Assembly: GCF_006539185.1 (NCBI RefSeq)
Contig: NZ_BJMN01000061.1
Span: 1-48,223 of the forward strand
Source of the DNA: Streptomyces gardneri
GTDB lineage: Bacteria > Actinomycetota > Actinomycetes > Streptomycetales > Streptomycetaceae
DNA length: 48,223 nucleotides
Direction of reading: 5' to 3'
The notes below the pieces were generated by a model. The model was not told the DNA's origin and made no database searches. It worked only from the letters and a program-made list of their open reading frames with translations. The translations under genes and the position numbers were made by a program. Positions 15,853 through 24,635 of the stretch are shown one piece after another. Each line of letters starts with the position of its first letter. The stretch's first letter is position 1.

Positions 15853-16655
15853 GCACGATGAACGACTCCCTGGTCATCGCCCGGCGCAATCTCATCCGCA
15901 TGACCAGGATCCCGGAGATGATCCTGTTCGGGCTGATCCAGCCGGTGATGTTCGTGATCCTCTTCACGTACGTCTTCGGCGGCTCGATGAGCATCGGCGG
16001 CAGCACCGACCCGGACGTCTACAAGAACTTCCTGATGGCCGGCATCTTCGCCCAGACCGTCACCTTCGCCACGGCGGGCGCGGGCGCCGGCATCGCGGAC
16101 GACATGCACAAGGGCCTCATCGACCGCTTCCGTTCCCTGCCGATGGCGCGCGGCGCGGTCCTCACCGGCCGCACCCTCGCCGACCTCGTCCAGACGGCGC
16201 TGACGCTCCTGGTCCTCGCGATCGTCGCGCTGATCATCGGCTGGCGCCCGGGCTACGCGGAGCCGACCAACTTCGGCAGGGTCATGGCCGGCTTCGGCCT
16301 GCTCCTGCTCCTCGGCTACGCCTTCACCTGGATCGGCGCCCTCATCGGCCTCTCGGTCCGCACCCCGGAGGCGGCGACCTCCGGCGGCCTGATCTGGCTC
16401 TTCCCGGTCACGTTCATCTCGAACGCGTTCGTGGACTCCAGTCAGATGCCGTCCTGGCTCCAGCCCATCGCCGAGTGGAACCCCTTCAGCGCCACCGTGC
16501 AGGCGTGCCGCACGCTCTTCGGCGACCCGGGCGTCTCACCGTCCGACGCCTGGCCTATGCAGTACCCGGTGTGGGCGTCGCTGATCTACTCGATCCTGAT
16601 CGTCGCCCTCTTCCGCACGCTCTCGGTCCGCAAGTACCGCCGAGCGGACGGCTGA
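15849..16655 (+). CDS. ABC-2 type permease, DrrB family
   Basis: 268 residues, about six TM helices (for example EMILFGLIQPVMFVILFTYVF and the GLLLLLGYAFTWIGALIGL segment), ABC-2 signature around SGGLIWLFPVTFISNAFVDSSQMP. With the overlapping ATPase it makes a half-size exporter that pumps an unknown substrate out. Start GTG 15849 overlaps the ATPase stop (GTGA). It ends 11 bp from the convergent kinase gene. Confidence 0.93.
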   Translation: MSTMNDSLVIARRNLIRMTRIPEMILFGLIQPVMFVILFTYVFGGSMSIGGSTDPDVYKNFLMAGIFAQTVTFATAGAGAGIADDMHKGLIDRFRSLPMARGAVLTGRTLADLVQTALTLLVLAIVALIIGWRPGYAEPTNFGRVMAGFGLLLLLGYAFTWIGALIGLSVRTPEAATSGGLIWLFPVTFISNAFVDSSQMPSWLQPIAEWNPFSATVQACRTLFGDPGVSPSDAWPMQYPVWASLIYSILIVALFRTLSVRKYRRADG

Positions 16656-16666
16656 GGGCCGGTCCG

Positions 16667-18985
16667 TCAGGGCAGGTAGCCGGAGAGGACGAGGCCGTCG
16701 GGGAAGGCCAGGAAGGCCGCCCCGCCGGCCAGCAGGACGTCTCCGACGGCCTGGGGGTCGAAGTCGTCGGGCAGGTTCGGCCGGAAGTCCTTGACGTCGC
16801 TCGACGAGGTCGGCCCGTCCTGCGGATAGGAGAGGACCTCGTCCTTCGTCACGGTGAGGACGCGGTCACCCGCGAAGTACACCCGCGCCGGGTATGCGGA
16901 CACGGCCGGCGGGGAGCTCCACCGCTCCCGGCCGCTCTCCAGGTCGTACGTGGCCACCCGCCCACCGCTGACCACCGCGACCAGACCGTCCGCGTTCACG
17001 GCGGGACCGGCCGTCACCCCCGCACCGAAGGACCGCACGGCCCGCAGGGTCGTCCTGTCCAGCACGGTCACGCCGCTCCGGGTGTCCAGGCAGAGCAGAC
17101 TCCCGCTCTTCTCGTGCACGGTGAACCGCTGGCAGCCCTCCGGCCCGCGCGCCGTCACCTTGCCGGTCGCCGCGTCCAGCGCGACCGGCACGATCCCGAG
17201 CGGCACGTACACCCGCCCGTTCGCCGCCACCGGCTGCTCAGGCAGGGCGTCCAGCGGGCTCCGCCACAGCTCGCGGCCCACCTGCTTCCCCTCGCCGCCG
17301 AGCCGCACCGCCGTCACCAGCCCGGCCTGCTTCTCCTCCCGCAGGTTGATGTAGGTCGTGTAGAGCACGCCGTCCGTGAAATCGCTCCCCTTCACGGCCC
17401 AGTCGGCCGGGGGCCCGGCGACCGTCCCTTGCTTCCTGCCGTCCTGGAGGCCGTACGCGACCACTCCCTCGCCCCCGGCCAGGTACACCCGGTCGCCGAC
17501 GATCGCCGGGTACTGGGCGGTCGCCCGCAGCCCGTCCCTGTTCGTGCGGGCCGGCAGCCGCCACAGCACGTGCCCGTCCGCCGCGTTCAGCCCCACCAGC
17601 GCGCCGCCCGCACCCGTGCAGACCAGCACCTTCGGGGAGAGGGAGCAGGCGCCGTCGGTCGCCTCGGTCCGCGCGGTCCAGGGCGACCAGCCCGCCGGCC
17701 GGTGCGAGCGGCTCGTCGCCGCCTTGCCGAAGTCGTTGGTGTGCCCCGTGCCGCCGTACGGCAGGACGACCTGGCTCAGGGTCTGCGGCGCCGGATTCCC
17801 GGAGGCGCTCGGGGCGGCCGACCTGCTCGCGCTCGGCCCCGCGGCCTCTCCCGTCCCTCCCGGCCCGGTCGTCTGCCGCGTCAGCACTACGCCCACCGCC
17901 GCGAGGACCGCCACCGCCACCACGCCCGCGACCACCGCGCCGCGCGTGCGGCGCCTCCGCTCCGCCGGCGCCGGAGCCTCCGGGGTCACCGGCCGGTTCG
18001 GCACGGCGGTGGGGGAGTACGGCACGACGGGGCCGAGCGTCGGCAGGTCGGCGACGCCCGCCCCCGAGGCCGCTGCCTCCCCGATGTTCCGCGCGGCCTC
18101 CCCGTACTCGGCGAGCAGCGACAGCACCCCGCCGGGCCAGGGGAACACCTCGGGCACGCCCCCGCCCCCGAGCAGGGCGACCAGCTCCTCCGCCGACGGC
18201 CGCTCCGCCGGATCGAGCAGCAGGCAGCGCTCCACGATCGGCCGCAACTCCTCCGGAACCCCGGACAGTTCGGCTTCCGCGCGGCTGATCCGATAGATCA
18301 CGGCGGCCATCTCGTCGTCGTGGAACGGCCCTTGGCCGCTCGCGGCGAACGCGAGCACGGCACCGAGGCAGAAGACGTCCGACGCGGGCACGACGGCCCG
18401 GCTCCCCACGAGGTGCTCCGGAGACATGAACCCGGGGGAGCCCACGACGAGCCCGGTCGAGGTCAGCGCCGTCGCCTCGAAGGCCTGGGCGATGCCGAAG
18501 TCGATCAGCTTCGGACCGGCCGCGCCGAGCAGCACGTTCGCGGGCTTGAGGTCCCGGTGCAGGACCTCCACCCGGTGCACCTCCGCCAGGGCCGTGGCGA
18601 GCGCGACCCCGAGCGCCCGTACGGCCGCGACGGGCAGCGCCCCGGACCGTACGACGGCCTCGGCGAGCGAGGGACCCGGCACGTACTCCGTCGCGAGCCA
18701 CGGCGAGGGCGCGTCGGCGTCGGCGTCCACGAGGCGCGCCACCCCCGGCCCGTCCACGGTCCGCGCCGCCGCGATCTCCCGCCGGAACCGGGTCCGGAAG
18801 TCCCCGTCGACCTCCAGGTCCTCGCGCACGGTCTTCACGGCGACCATCCGGTACGGATCGGCCGTCGGCGCGTCGGTCCGGCAGGCGAGATGCACCTCGC
18901 CCATGCCGCCCGCGCCGATCCGGGCGAGCAGCCGGTAGGGGCCGACGAGGCGCGGGGGCGCGCCGGACGGGAGTGCCTTCAACAC
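16667..18985 (-). CDS. Membrane Ser/Thr protein kinase with extracytoplasmic PQQ-like propeller (AfsK-like)
   Basis: 772 residues from GTG 18985. Kinase domain (14-~270): GAGGMGEVHLA glycine loop, VAVKTV lysine, HRDLKPANVLL catalytic loop, DFGIAQ, then SPEHLVG. One TM helix near 350-368 (AVVAGVVAVAVLAAVGVVL). The extracellular part has PQQ-type repeats (VGLNAADGHVLWRLPA, VALDAATGKVTARG, ATYDLESGRERWSSP), a beta-propeller sensor like the C-terminus of AfsK. Second gene after the other kinase (21 bp gap). A substrate cannot be read from the sequence; the SARP 2 kb away is a candidate. Confidence 0.93.
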   Translation of the reverse strand: MLKALPSGAPPRLVGPYRLLARIGAGGMGEVHLACRTDAPTADPYRMVAVKTVREDLEVDGDFRTRFRREIAAARTVDGPGVARLVDADADAPSPWLATEYVPGPSLAEAVVRSGALPVAAVRALGVALATALAEVHRVEVLHRDLKPANVLLGAAGPKLIDFGIAQAFEATALTSTGLVVGSPGFMSPEHLVGSRAVVPASDVFCLGAVLAFAASGQGPFHDDEMAAVIYRISRAEAELSGVPEELRPIVERCLLLDPAERPSAEELVALLGGGGVPEVFPWPGGVLSLLAEYGEAARNIGEAAASGAGVADLPTLGPVVPYSPTAVPNRPVTPEAPAPAERRRRTRGAVVAGVVAVAVLAAVGVVLTRQTTGPGGTGEAAGPSASRSAAPSASGNPAPQTLSQVVLPYGGTGHTNDFGKAATSRSHRPAGWSPWTARTEATDGACSLSPKVLVCTGAGGALVGLNAADGHVLWRLPARTNRDGLRATAQYPAIVGDRVYLAGGEGVVAYGLQDGRKQGTVAGPPADWAVKGSDFTDGVLYTTYINLREEKQAGLVTAVRLGGEGKQVGRELWRSPLDALPEQPVAANGRVYVPLGIVPVALDAATGKVTARGPEGCQRFTVHEKSGSLLCLDTRSGVTVLDRTTLRAVRSFGAGVTAGPAVNADGLVAVVSGGRVATYDLESGRERWSSPPAVSAYPARVYFAGDRVLTVTKDEVLSYPQDGPTSSSDVKDFRPNLPDDFDPQAVGDVLLAGGAAFLAFPDGLVLSGYLP

Positions 18986-19006
18986 CGAACAGGTCCTCTC
19001 AGAGCG

Positions 19007-21412
19007 TTACTCGGGCAGTTCGACGGAGGCCACGGCCCCCTTGTCGTAGACGATGTACGCGATCCCGCCCACCGGCAGGACCTCCGGTGCCCGGACCTGC
19101 TTCGACACGACCTCGCCGAAGCCCGGGACCCGGTACTCCTCCGCGGCGCGCGCCCCCGGCGCCCCCGGCACCGGCGTGACCTTCAGCCCGGCGGGCTTCC
19201 CGTCGGCCCCGAGCCGCACGGTGTAGAGCGAGGAGAAGTCGGCGTACACGACCTGGTCGCCGGCGAGCAGCGGCGAGGACACGGCCTGGTCGAGTCCGGC
19301 GGGCGCGGCCTTCACCGGGTGGGAGACCAGGGTCCTGCCGGTGCGCGGGTCGAGGACGGCCACCTCCTTGCCGGAGGCGGTGACGACGGCGGTCGGGCCG
19401 ACGGCGGCGGGAGCGACCGAGGTGAGCGGCGAGGGCGCCGAGGCCCTGGCGGCGAGCGTGCGGGCGTCCAGCGCGTGGAGCTGCACCTTCGCGTTCCGCG
19501 TGCGGTCGTAGCTCGTGCAGTACCCGGACCCGCCGAGGACCTTGATGTCGAGGCACTCCCTGGCGGCCGGGTCGGCCTCGCCGAGCAGCGTGCCCGTCTT
19601 CCCGTCGTACGCGACGAGACCGCCCTGGCTCAGGGCGTAGACGATCCCCTTCGCGTAGGCCACCGGTTCGTACGCGCGCCGCTCGGCGTTCGAGATCACG
19701 CTGTTGGTGAGCCCCTTGGTCCACAGCTCCTTGCCGTCGGCGAGCGAGTAGGCGGTGAGGGCTACCTGATCCGAACTGAAGTCGTCGGCCACCTCCGTGG
19801 CGGCGAAGACGACTCCGTCGCCCACCAGCGGCCGCGTGTCCCACATGTACTGCGGGCCGAGGGCCGGCTTCTCCCAGCGCACCGCGCCCGTCCGGGCATC
19901 CCGCACCTGGAGCTTCCGTCCGGTGACGAGCACCACGTTCCCGTGGTGGACGGTGGGCCGGGTGCTGTCCCGGGCCACGAAGTACACGACGCGCTCGCTC
20001 ATGTACGACTCCGGGGGAGTCTCCGAGTCGACCTTCGCCCCCCACAGCCGTTTGCCGCTCGCCGGGTCGAGCGCCTCGTACCGCCCGTCCGTCATCCGGC
20101 ACACCAGCGCCTTCTCCCCGGCGGAGCAGCCGTGCGCGGGCGCGCTCAGCTTCGCCTGCCAGGGTTTCCAGCCCGCGGGGCGCTGGGACGCGTTCTGCGG
20201 GACCACGCCCGAGGCGTCAGCCAGGCCCCGGTCGTCCACGCCTGCGATGCGTGGCGCGGCGGGAGGCGCGGCCTGCGGAGGGGCCTTCGGCTCCTTCGCC
20301 TCGCTCTCCGGCCACAGCAGGTACGTGCCGAGGCCCCCGGCCGCGACCACGAGCGCGAGAGCGGCGGCGAGGATCCGTCCCCGCCGCCTCCGCGGCGCGG
20401 GCGCGGCGGGCGCGGACACCGGCCCCAGCGTCGGTACGGAGTGCAGCCCGGGCACGGCGGGCGTGACGACGGGGCCCGTGACGGGCGCGACCTCCAGGAG
20501 CGGCCCGCCCGAGGCGACGAGCTGGGCGAGCTCCGTCCCGTACTCGCCGATGTGGTCCCGTACGCCCTCCGGCCAGGGGAAGCGCCTCCCGGCGTCCGCG
20601 CCGAGCAGCTCCGCGAGCCGCTCCGGCGTGGGCCGGTCCGCGGGATCGAGGGAGAGGCAGGCGGAGACGAGCTCGCGCAGTTCCTCCGGCACCCGCTCCA
20701 GGTCGGCCTCGGCCTGCGAGACCCGGTACAGGACGGCGGCGAGCGGCCCGTCGCCGAAGGGGTCCTCGCCGGTCGCCGCGTAGCAGAGCAGCGAGCCGAG
20801 GCAGAAGACGTCGGAGGCGGCCGTCACGCGCCGGGCGCCCGCCACGTGCTCGGGAGACATGAAGGCGGGCGTGCCGACCATCACCCCCGTCGCGGTCATG
20901 GTGGTGGCGGTGTTGCTGCGGGCGATGCCGAAGTCGATGAGCCGGGGGCCGTCGACGGAGAGCATGACGTTGCCGGGCTTGAGGTCCCGGTGCAGGACCC
21001 CGGCCGCGTGCAGGTCGGCGAGGGCGAGGGCGACCCCGGCGCCGACGGCGCGCACGGTGGCGACGGGCAGCGCGCCGCCGCGCCGCACGGCCTGGGAGAG
21101 GCTGGGGCCTGGGACGTACGCGGTGGCCAGCCAGGGCACCTCGGCGTCGGCGTCGCCGCCGACGGGCGCGGCGGCGTGCGGACTGGAGACGAGCCCCGCG
21201 ACCCGGATCTCGCGCCGGAAGCGGTCCCGGAAGGCGGGGTCGCCGGCGACATCGCGCCGGACCGTCTTCACGGCGACGAAGATCCCGTCCTGCGAGGTGT
21301 CCCGGGCGAGGAAGACCTCGCCCATCCCGCCGGCGCCGAGCCGGGCGAGCACCTCGTACGGTCCGGTCTGCCGTGGCGTGCCCTCACGCAGCGGTCCCAG
21401 CACTTCGCCCAT
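19007..21412 (-). CDS. Membrane Ser/Thr protein kinase with PQQ-like propeller, paralogue of the next gene
   Basis: 801 residues. Kinase domain: GAGGMGEVFLARD, VAVKTVRRD, HRDLKPGNVML, DFGIARSNT, SPEHVAG. TM near 346-364 (ILAAALALVVAAGGLGTYLLW), then a propeller with repeats such as EALDPASGKRLWGAKV and QVRDARTGAVRWEKP. Length is close to AfsK. It is 21 bp upstream of the other kinase in the same operon; the two look like a tandem duplication that diverged in the sensor part. Confidence 0.93.
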   Translation of the reverse strand: MGEVLGPLREGTPRQTGPYEVLARLGAGGMGEVFLARDTSQDGIFVAVKTVRRDVAGDPAFRDRFRREIRVAGLVSSPHAAAPVGGDADAEVPWLATAYVPGPSLSQAVRRGGALPVATVRAVGAGVALALADLHAAGVLHRDLKPGNVMLSVDGPRLIDFGIARSNTATTMTATGVMVGTPAFMSPEHVAGARRVTAASDVFCLGSLLCYAATGEDPFGDGPLAAVLYRVSQAEADLERVPEELRELVSACLSLDPADRPTPERLAELLGADAGRRFPWPEGVRDHIGEYGTELAQLVASGGPLLEVAPVTGPVVTPAVPGLHSVPTLGPVSAPAAPAPRRRRGRILAAALALVVAAGGLGTYLLWPESEAKEPKAPPQAAPPAAPRIAGVDDRGLADASGVVPQNASQRPAGWKPWQAKLSAPAHGCSAGEKALVCRMTDGRYEALDPASGKRLWGAKVDSETPPESYMSERVVYFVARDSTRPTVHHGNVVLVTGRKLQVRDARTGAVRWEKPALGPQYMWDTRPLVGDGVVFAATEVADDFSSDQVALTAYSLADGKELWTKGLTNSVISNAERRAYEPVAYAKGIVYALSQGGLVAYDGKTGTLLGEADPAARECLDIKVLGGSGYCTSYDRTRNAKVQLHALDARTLAARASAPSPLTSVAPAAVGPTAVVTASGKEVAVLDPRTGRTLVSHPVKAAPAGLDQAVSSPLLAGDQVVYADFSSLYTVRLGADGKPAGLKVTPVPGAPGARAAEEYRVPGFGEVVSKQVRAPEVLPVGGIAYIVYDKGAVASVELPE

Positions 21413-21465
21413 CCCCCTTGTGACGCGACGTCAGGCCGCATCATTACATGTGCATGCAAGGCAAA

Positions 21466-21492
21466 GGGCCGGCCCCCCGAGGGGGCCGGCCC
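21466..21492. terminator. Terminator hairpin between greA and the kinase operon
   Basis: GGGCCGGCCCCC (21466-21477) pairs with GGGGGCCGGCCC (21481-21492), short loop. It ends greA transcription (minus strand) before the kinase promoter region. Confidence 0.8.
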
Positions 21493-21520
21493 AGCATGCT
21501 CAGGACGGGGACGCCGAAGT

Positions 21521-22018
21521 TCAGCCGGTGTACGGCTTGGCGCTGAGGATCTTCACCGTGGCCTTCTTGCCGTTCGGCAGCTCGTACTCGGCGTCGTCAC
21601 CGGCCTTCTTGCCGTTGACACCGACGCCGAGCGGCGACTGCGGCGAGTAGGTCTCGATGTCGTCGCCCGCGTACTCGCGGGAGGCGAGCAGGAAGGTCAT
21701 CGTGTCGTCCTCGTCGCCGTCGAAGGCGATCGTGACGACCATGCCGGGCTCGACGACACCGTCGTCCGCCGGGGCCTCGCCGACCTTGGCGTGCTCGAGC
21801 AGCTGGGTGAGCTGGCGGATCCGGAGCTCCTGCTTGCCCTGCTCCTCCTTCGCCGCGTGGTACCCGCCGTTCTCGCGCAGGTCGCCTTCCTCGCGCGCCG
21901 CGGCGATCTTCACGGTGATCTCGGTACGCGCGGGACCAGACAGGTACTCAAGCTCTCCCTTGAGCTTGTTGTACGCCTCCTGGGTGAGCCAGGTGACGTT
22001 GTCGCTGGTCTGGGTCAC
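21521..22018 (-). CDS. greA: Transcription elongation factor GreA
   Basis: 165 residues from GTG 22018 with GAGGAG site. GreA reactivates backtracked RNA polymerase by stimulating transcript cleavage. Seen: N-terminal coiled coil (WLTQEAYNKLKGELEYL...REEGDLRENGGYHAAKEEQGKQELRIRQL) with the acidic tip residues DLREN, then the FKBP-like C-domain (ETYSPQSPLGVGVNGKKAGD). Single-gene unit. Confidence 0.95.
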   Translation of the reverse strand: MTQTSDNVTWLTQEAYNKLKGELEYLSGPARTEITVKIAAAREEGDLRENGGYHAAKEEQGKQELRIRQLTQLLEHAKVGEAPADDGVVEPGMVVTIAFDGDEDDTMTFLLASREYAGDDIETYSPQSPLGVGVNGKKAGDDAEYELPNGKKATVKILSAKPYTG

Positions 22019-22207
22019 AGGTGCTCCTCGTAGGTACTGGGAATACAAAGCATCGCCCAACACGGGCAGCGGGTGCTTCCCGGGCGGGCGAAACCACGAG
22101 CCTAACAATGAGTGGCGAAAAGCGGGAGGACATAAACCATCAAGATGGCGTCACCCCAGGTCACGGTCGTGACCCGCCGGGACTCGTCACCCGGTCCCTA
22201 CCCACCG

Positions 22208-22609
22208 CTACCTGGCCGTACACCCCACGAGCTCGGCACTCGTCGCGAGCGCGGTCGTACGGAGTGTGAAGACGTCGTCGACACGGCCGGCGGGGTTGTC
22301 GATCCGCACATCCTTGCGAGCGACCTCGGTGCCGTCCTCGGCCCGCGACCGCAGCGTGCAGACGCCCTCGACGCCCTCGTCCTTGCGGATCTCCAGGTGC
22401 ACCTGCACCTCGGTGGGGCTCACCACGTCGAACTTGATCATCTCGGCGCTGATCTTGTTGTCGACGACGTAGTGCCAGCCGAACCAACCCATCATGCCGA
22501 GGAAGAGGACGCCGAGCGCGGCGCCGGTCACCTTGAGCTTGCGGTCCGCCCGCTCGTCCGCGGAGCGCCCGTAGCGCCCTTCGGGCAGCTGCTCTCGCAC
22601 CGCGCTCAT
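22208..22609 (-). CDS. DUF4307 membrane protein
   Basis: 133 residues: a short basic cytosolic N-terminus, one TM helix (VTGAALGVLFLGMMGWFGWHYVV) and an outside beta-rich domain with a Cys pair (VCTLRS, GCTAR). Matches the DUF4307 family found next to mca in actinomycetes. ATG 22609 has GAGAGGAT. Divergent from mca, 98 bp between. Role unknown. Confidence 0.88.
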   Translation of the reverse strand: MSAVREQLPEGRYGRSADERADRKLKVTGAALGVLFLGMMGWFGWHYVVDNKISAEMIKFDVVSPTEVQVHLEIRKDEGVEGVCTLRSRAEDGTEVARKDVRIDNPAGRVDDVFTLRTTALATSAELVGCTAR

Positions 22610-22707
22610 GGTGGATCCTCTCGAAGCCGGGGGTGGCGGAATTTTCCCTCCCCCGATTCCGTCACTATAGAAGCCTGCCTCCGCGTCGAATCACTGAGGA
22701 TCGAGTC

Positions 22708-23589
22708 TTGACTGACCAGCTGCGACTGATGGCCGTTCACGCCCACCCCGACGACGAGTCGAGCAAGGGTGCGGCCACGATGGCCAAGTACGTGTCCGAG
22801 GGGGTGGACGTCATCGTGGTGACGTGCACGGGCGGCGAGCGCGGCTCGGTCCTCAACCCCCAGCTCCAGGGTGACGCCTACATCGAGGCGAACATCCACG
22901 AGGTCCGCCGCAAGGAGATGGACGAGGCCCGCGAGATCCTCGGCGTCTCCCAGGAATGGCTGGGTTTCGTCGACTCGGGCCTTCCCGAGGGCGACCCGCT
23001 GCCCCCGCTCCCCGAGGGCTGCTTCGCCCTCCAGGACGTCGACACGGCGGCCGGTGAGCTGGTCCGCAAGATCCGCGCGTTCCGCCCGCAGGTCATCACG
23101 ACCTACGACGAGAACGGCGGCTACCCGCACCCCGACCACATCATGACCCACAAGATCACGATGGTGGCCTTCGACGGCGCGACCGACTCCGTGAAGTACC
23201 CGGAGGCCGAGTTCGGCCCGGTCTGGCAGCCCCTGAAGCTCTACTACAACCAGGGCTTCAACCGCCCCCGCACGGTCGCCCTGCACGAGGCGCTGATCGC
23301 CCGCGGGATGGAGTCCCCGTACGGCGAGTGGCTGGAGCGCTGGAAGGAGTTCCAGCGTGCGGAGCGGACGCTGACCACCTTCGTGCCCTGCGCCGACTTC
23401 TTCGAGACCCGCGACAAGGCCCTGATCGCCCACCGCACCCAGATCGACCCCGACGGCGGCTGGTTCCGGGTCCCGATGGAGATCCAGAAGGAGGTCTGGC
23501 CGACGGAGGAGTACGAGCTCAGCAAGGCGCTCGTGCCGACCTCCCTCCCCGAGGAAGATCTCTTCGCGGGCATCCGCGACAATGCCTGA
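22708..23589 (+). CDS. mca: Mycothiol S-conjugate amidase
   Basis: 293 residues from TTG 22708, site GAGGA. Mca hydrolyses mycothiol-toxin adducts to mercapturic acids and GlcN-Ins, detoxifying electrophiles and antibiotics. Metal-binding AHPDDES, plus HPDH (YPHPDHIMTHK) of the LmbE/PIG-L fold are present, and GGERGSVLNP is typical of Mca rather than MshB. Length equals that of the family. It overlaps the next small membrane-protein gene by 8 nt. Confidence 0.95.
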   Translation: MTDQLRLMAVHAHPDDESSKGAATMAKYVSEGVDVIVVTCTGGERGSVLNPQLQGDAYIEANIHEVRRKEMDEAREILGVSQEWLGFVDSGLPEGDPLPPLPEGCFALQDVDTAAGELVRKIRAFRPQVITTYDENGGYPHPDHIMTHKITMVAFDGATDSVKYPEAEFGPVWQPLKLYYNQGFNRPRTVALHEALIARGMESPYGEWLERWKEFQRAERTLTTFVPCADFFETRDKALIAHRTQIDPDGGWFRVPMEIQKEVWPTEEYELSKALVPTSLPEEDLFAGIRDNA

Positions 23590-23821
23590 CATGAGCGCAC
23601 ACCTGGCACTGACCCAGCTTGTCCCCTTCGCCGCCGAAGAGCTGGACAAGAACAAGGTGACCCCCGGCGTCCTCGGCTTCGTCGTCTTCGCGGTCCTGGC
23701 CCTCGCGGTCTGGTTCCTGATGAAGTCGATGAACCGCCACATGGGCAAGGTCGACTTCGAGGAGGCCCCGGAGGCCGCCGCGGACACCCCGGCGACCTCG
23801 GCCGCCGCCCCCGGCAAGTAG
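23582..23821 (+). CDS. Small single-pass membrane protein after mca
   Basis: 79 residues from ATG 23582 (or ATG 23591). One TM helix (GVLGFVVFAVLALAVWFLMKSM, ~28-49) and a Glu/Ala-rich tail. Overlap with mca suggests co-translation. This mca-linked small membrane protein recurs in streptomycetes as far as I recall; function unknown. Confidence 0.85.
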   Translation: MPDMSAHLALTQLVPFAAEELDKNKVTPGVLGFVVFAVLALAVWFLMKSMNRHMGKVDFEEAPEAAADTPATSAAAPGK

Positions 23822-23904
23822 CGACGACGCCTCCCTGTCCCGCACCCCTGGCGGTACGGGACGGGGAGGCGTCCGTACGCCCGCCCCCGACAGAAGGTGC
23901 ACGG

Positions 23905-24006
23905 ATGCATACCGACGGGACCCGGAGCGGGGCGGCCGCCTTAGCCGTCGGGGCGCGCGCGACGCACCAGGTCGCGACCGTCCCGGTCGTTCCGGAGCGG
24001 CGGTGA
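23905..24006 (+). CDS. Candidate 33-residue peptide with a TTA codon, coupled to an ABC ATPase gene
   Basis: ATG 23905 with AAGGTG 7 nt upstream; encodes MHTDGTRSGAAALAVG then ARATHQVATVPVVPERR and stops at 24006, overlapping the ABC GTG start by GTGA. Leu13 is TTA (23941-23943), which needs the bldA tRNA. No Cys, no obvious RiPP core or signal peptide. It could be a secreted signal, a RiPP-like precursor, or only a coupling leader that puts the ABC genes under bldA control. It may also not be a gene at all. Confidence 0.45.
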   Translation: MHTDGTRSGAAALAVGARATHQVATVPVVPERR

Positions 24007-24635
24007 GCGCCGTGCCCGTGATCGCGGCGGAGGGCGCCACGGTCGTCCTGGACGGGACCACGCTCCTCGCGCCGACGACGTTCGCGGTGATGCCGGGCGA
24101 GTTCCGGTGCCTCACGGGAAGCAACGGCTCGGGGAAGACGACCCTCCTGCGGGCCTTCCTGGGAAGCCGGCGACCGACGGCAGGCGCCGTCCTCCTGCGG
24201 GGCGAGGCCGTCGACATGGCCAGGCCCCGGCACCGGCGGCTCGTGGCCTCGCTGGTCGAACCGGTACCCGTCGCACGTGACATGACCCTGCGCGAGCAGG
24301 TGACCCTGGTCGCCGCCTCCTGGCACGGCAACACCACGACGACCGCCGTGCGCGCCGAAGAGATCATCGGGCGACTGGGTCTCACCGCACTGGGCGAGCG
24401 GTTCCCCTCCCAGCTCTCCTCCGGCCAGCTCCAGCTCTTCCACCTCGCGCTGACCCTGGTCCGCCCCGCCGACGTCGTCCTCCTCGACGAACCCGAGCGG
24501 CATCTCGACGCGGACCGCGTCGACCTCGTCGCCGACCTGCTCGCCGAGCGCGCGGGACAGGGGACGTCGTTCCTGGTCGCCACCCACGAGGCCGCCGTCG
24601 TGGCGGCCTGCGACGGCGTCGTGGAGCTGGGATGA
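24003..24635 (+). CDS. ABC transporter ATP-binding protein
   Basis: 210 residues from GTG 24003. P-loop GSNGSGKTTLLRAFLG, signature QLSSGQLQLFHLAL (a variant LSSGQ), Walker B DVVLLDEPERHLD, and switch His FLVATHE. Short, single-domain exporter-type ATPase. Overlaps the preceding 33-codon ORF by GTGA and the membrane protein by ATGA, so the three are translationally coupled. Confidence 0.9.
   Translation: MSAVPVIAAEGATVVLDGTTLLAPTTFAVMPGEFRCLTGSNGSGKTTLLRAFLGSRRPTAGAVLLRGEAVDMARPRHRRLVASLVEPVPVARDMTLREQVTLVAASWHGNTTTTAVRAEEIIGRLGLTALGERFPSQLSSGQLQLFHLALTLVRPADVVLLDEPERHLDADRVDLVADLLAERAGQGTSFLVATHEAAVVAACDGVVELG

Noticed and set aside
16475..22033. 1852-residue plus-strand frame
   Set aside because: It is antisense to two kinases and greA; an artefact of GC-rich third positions.
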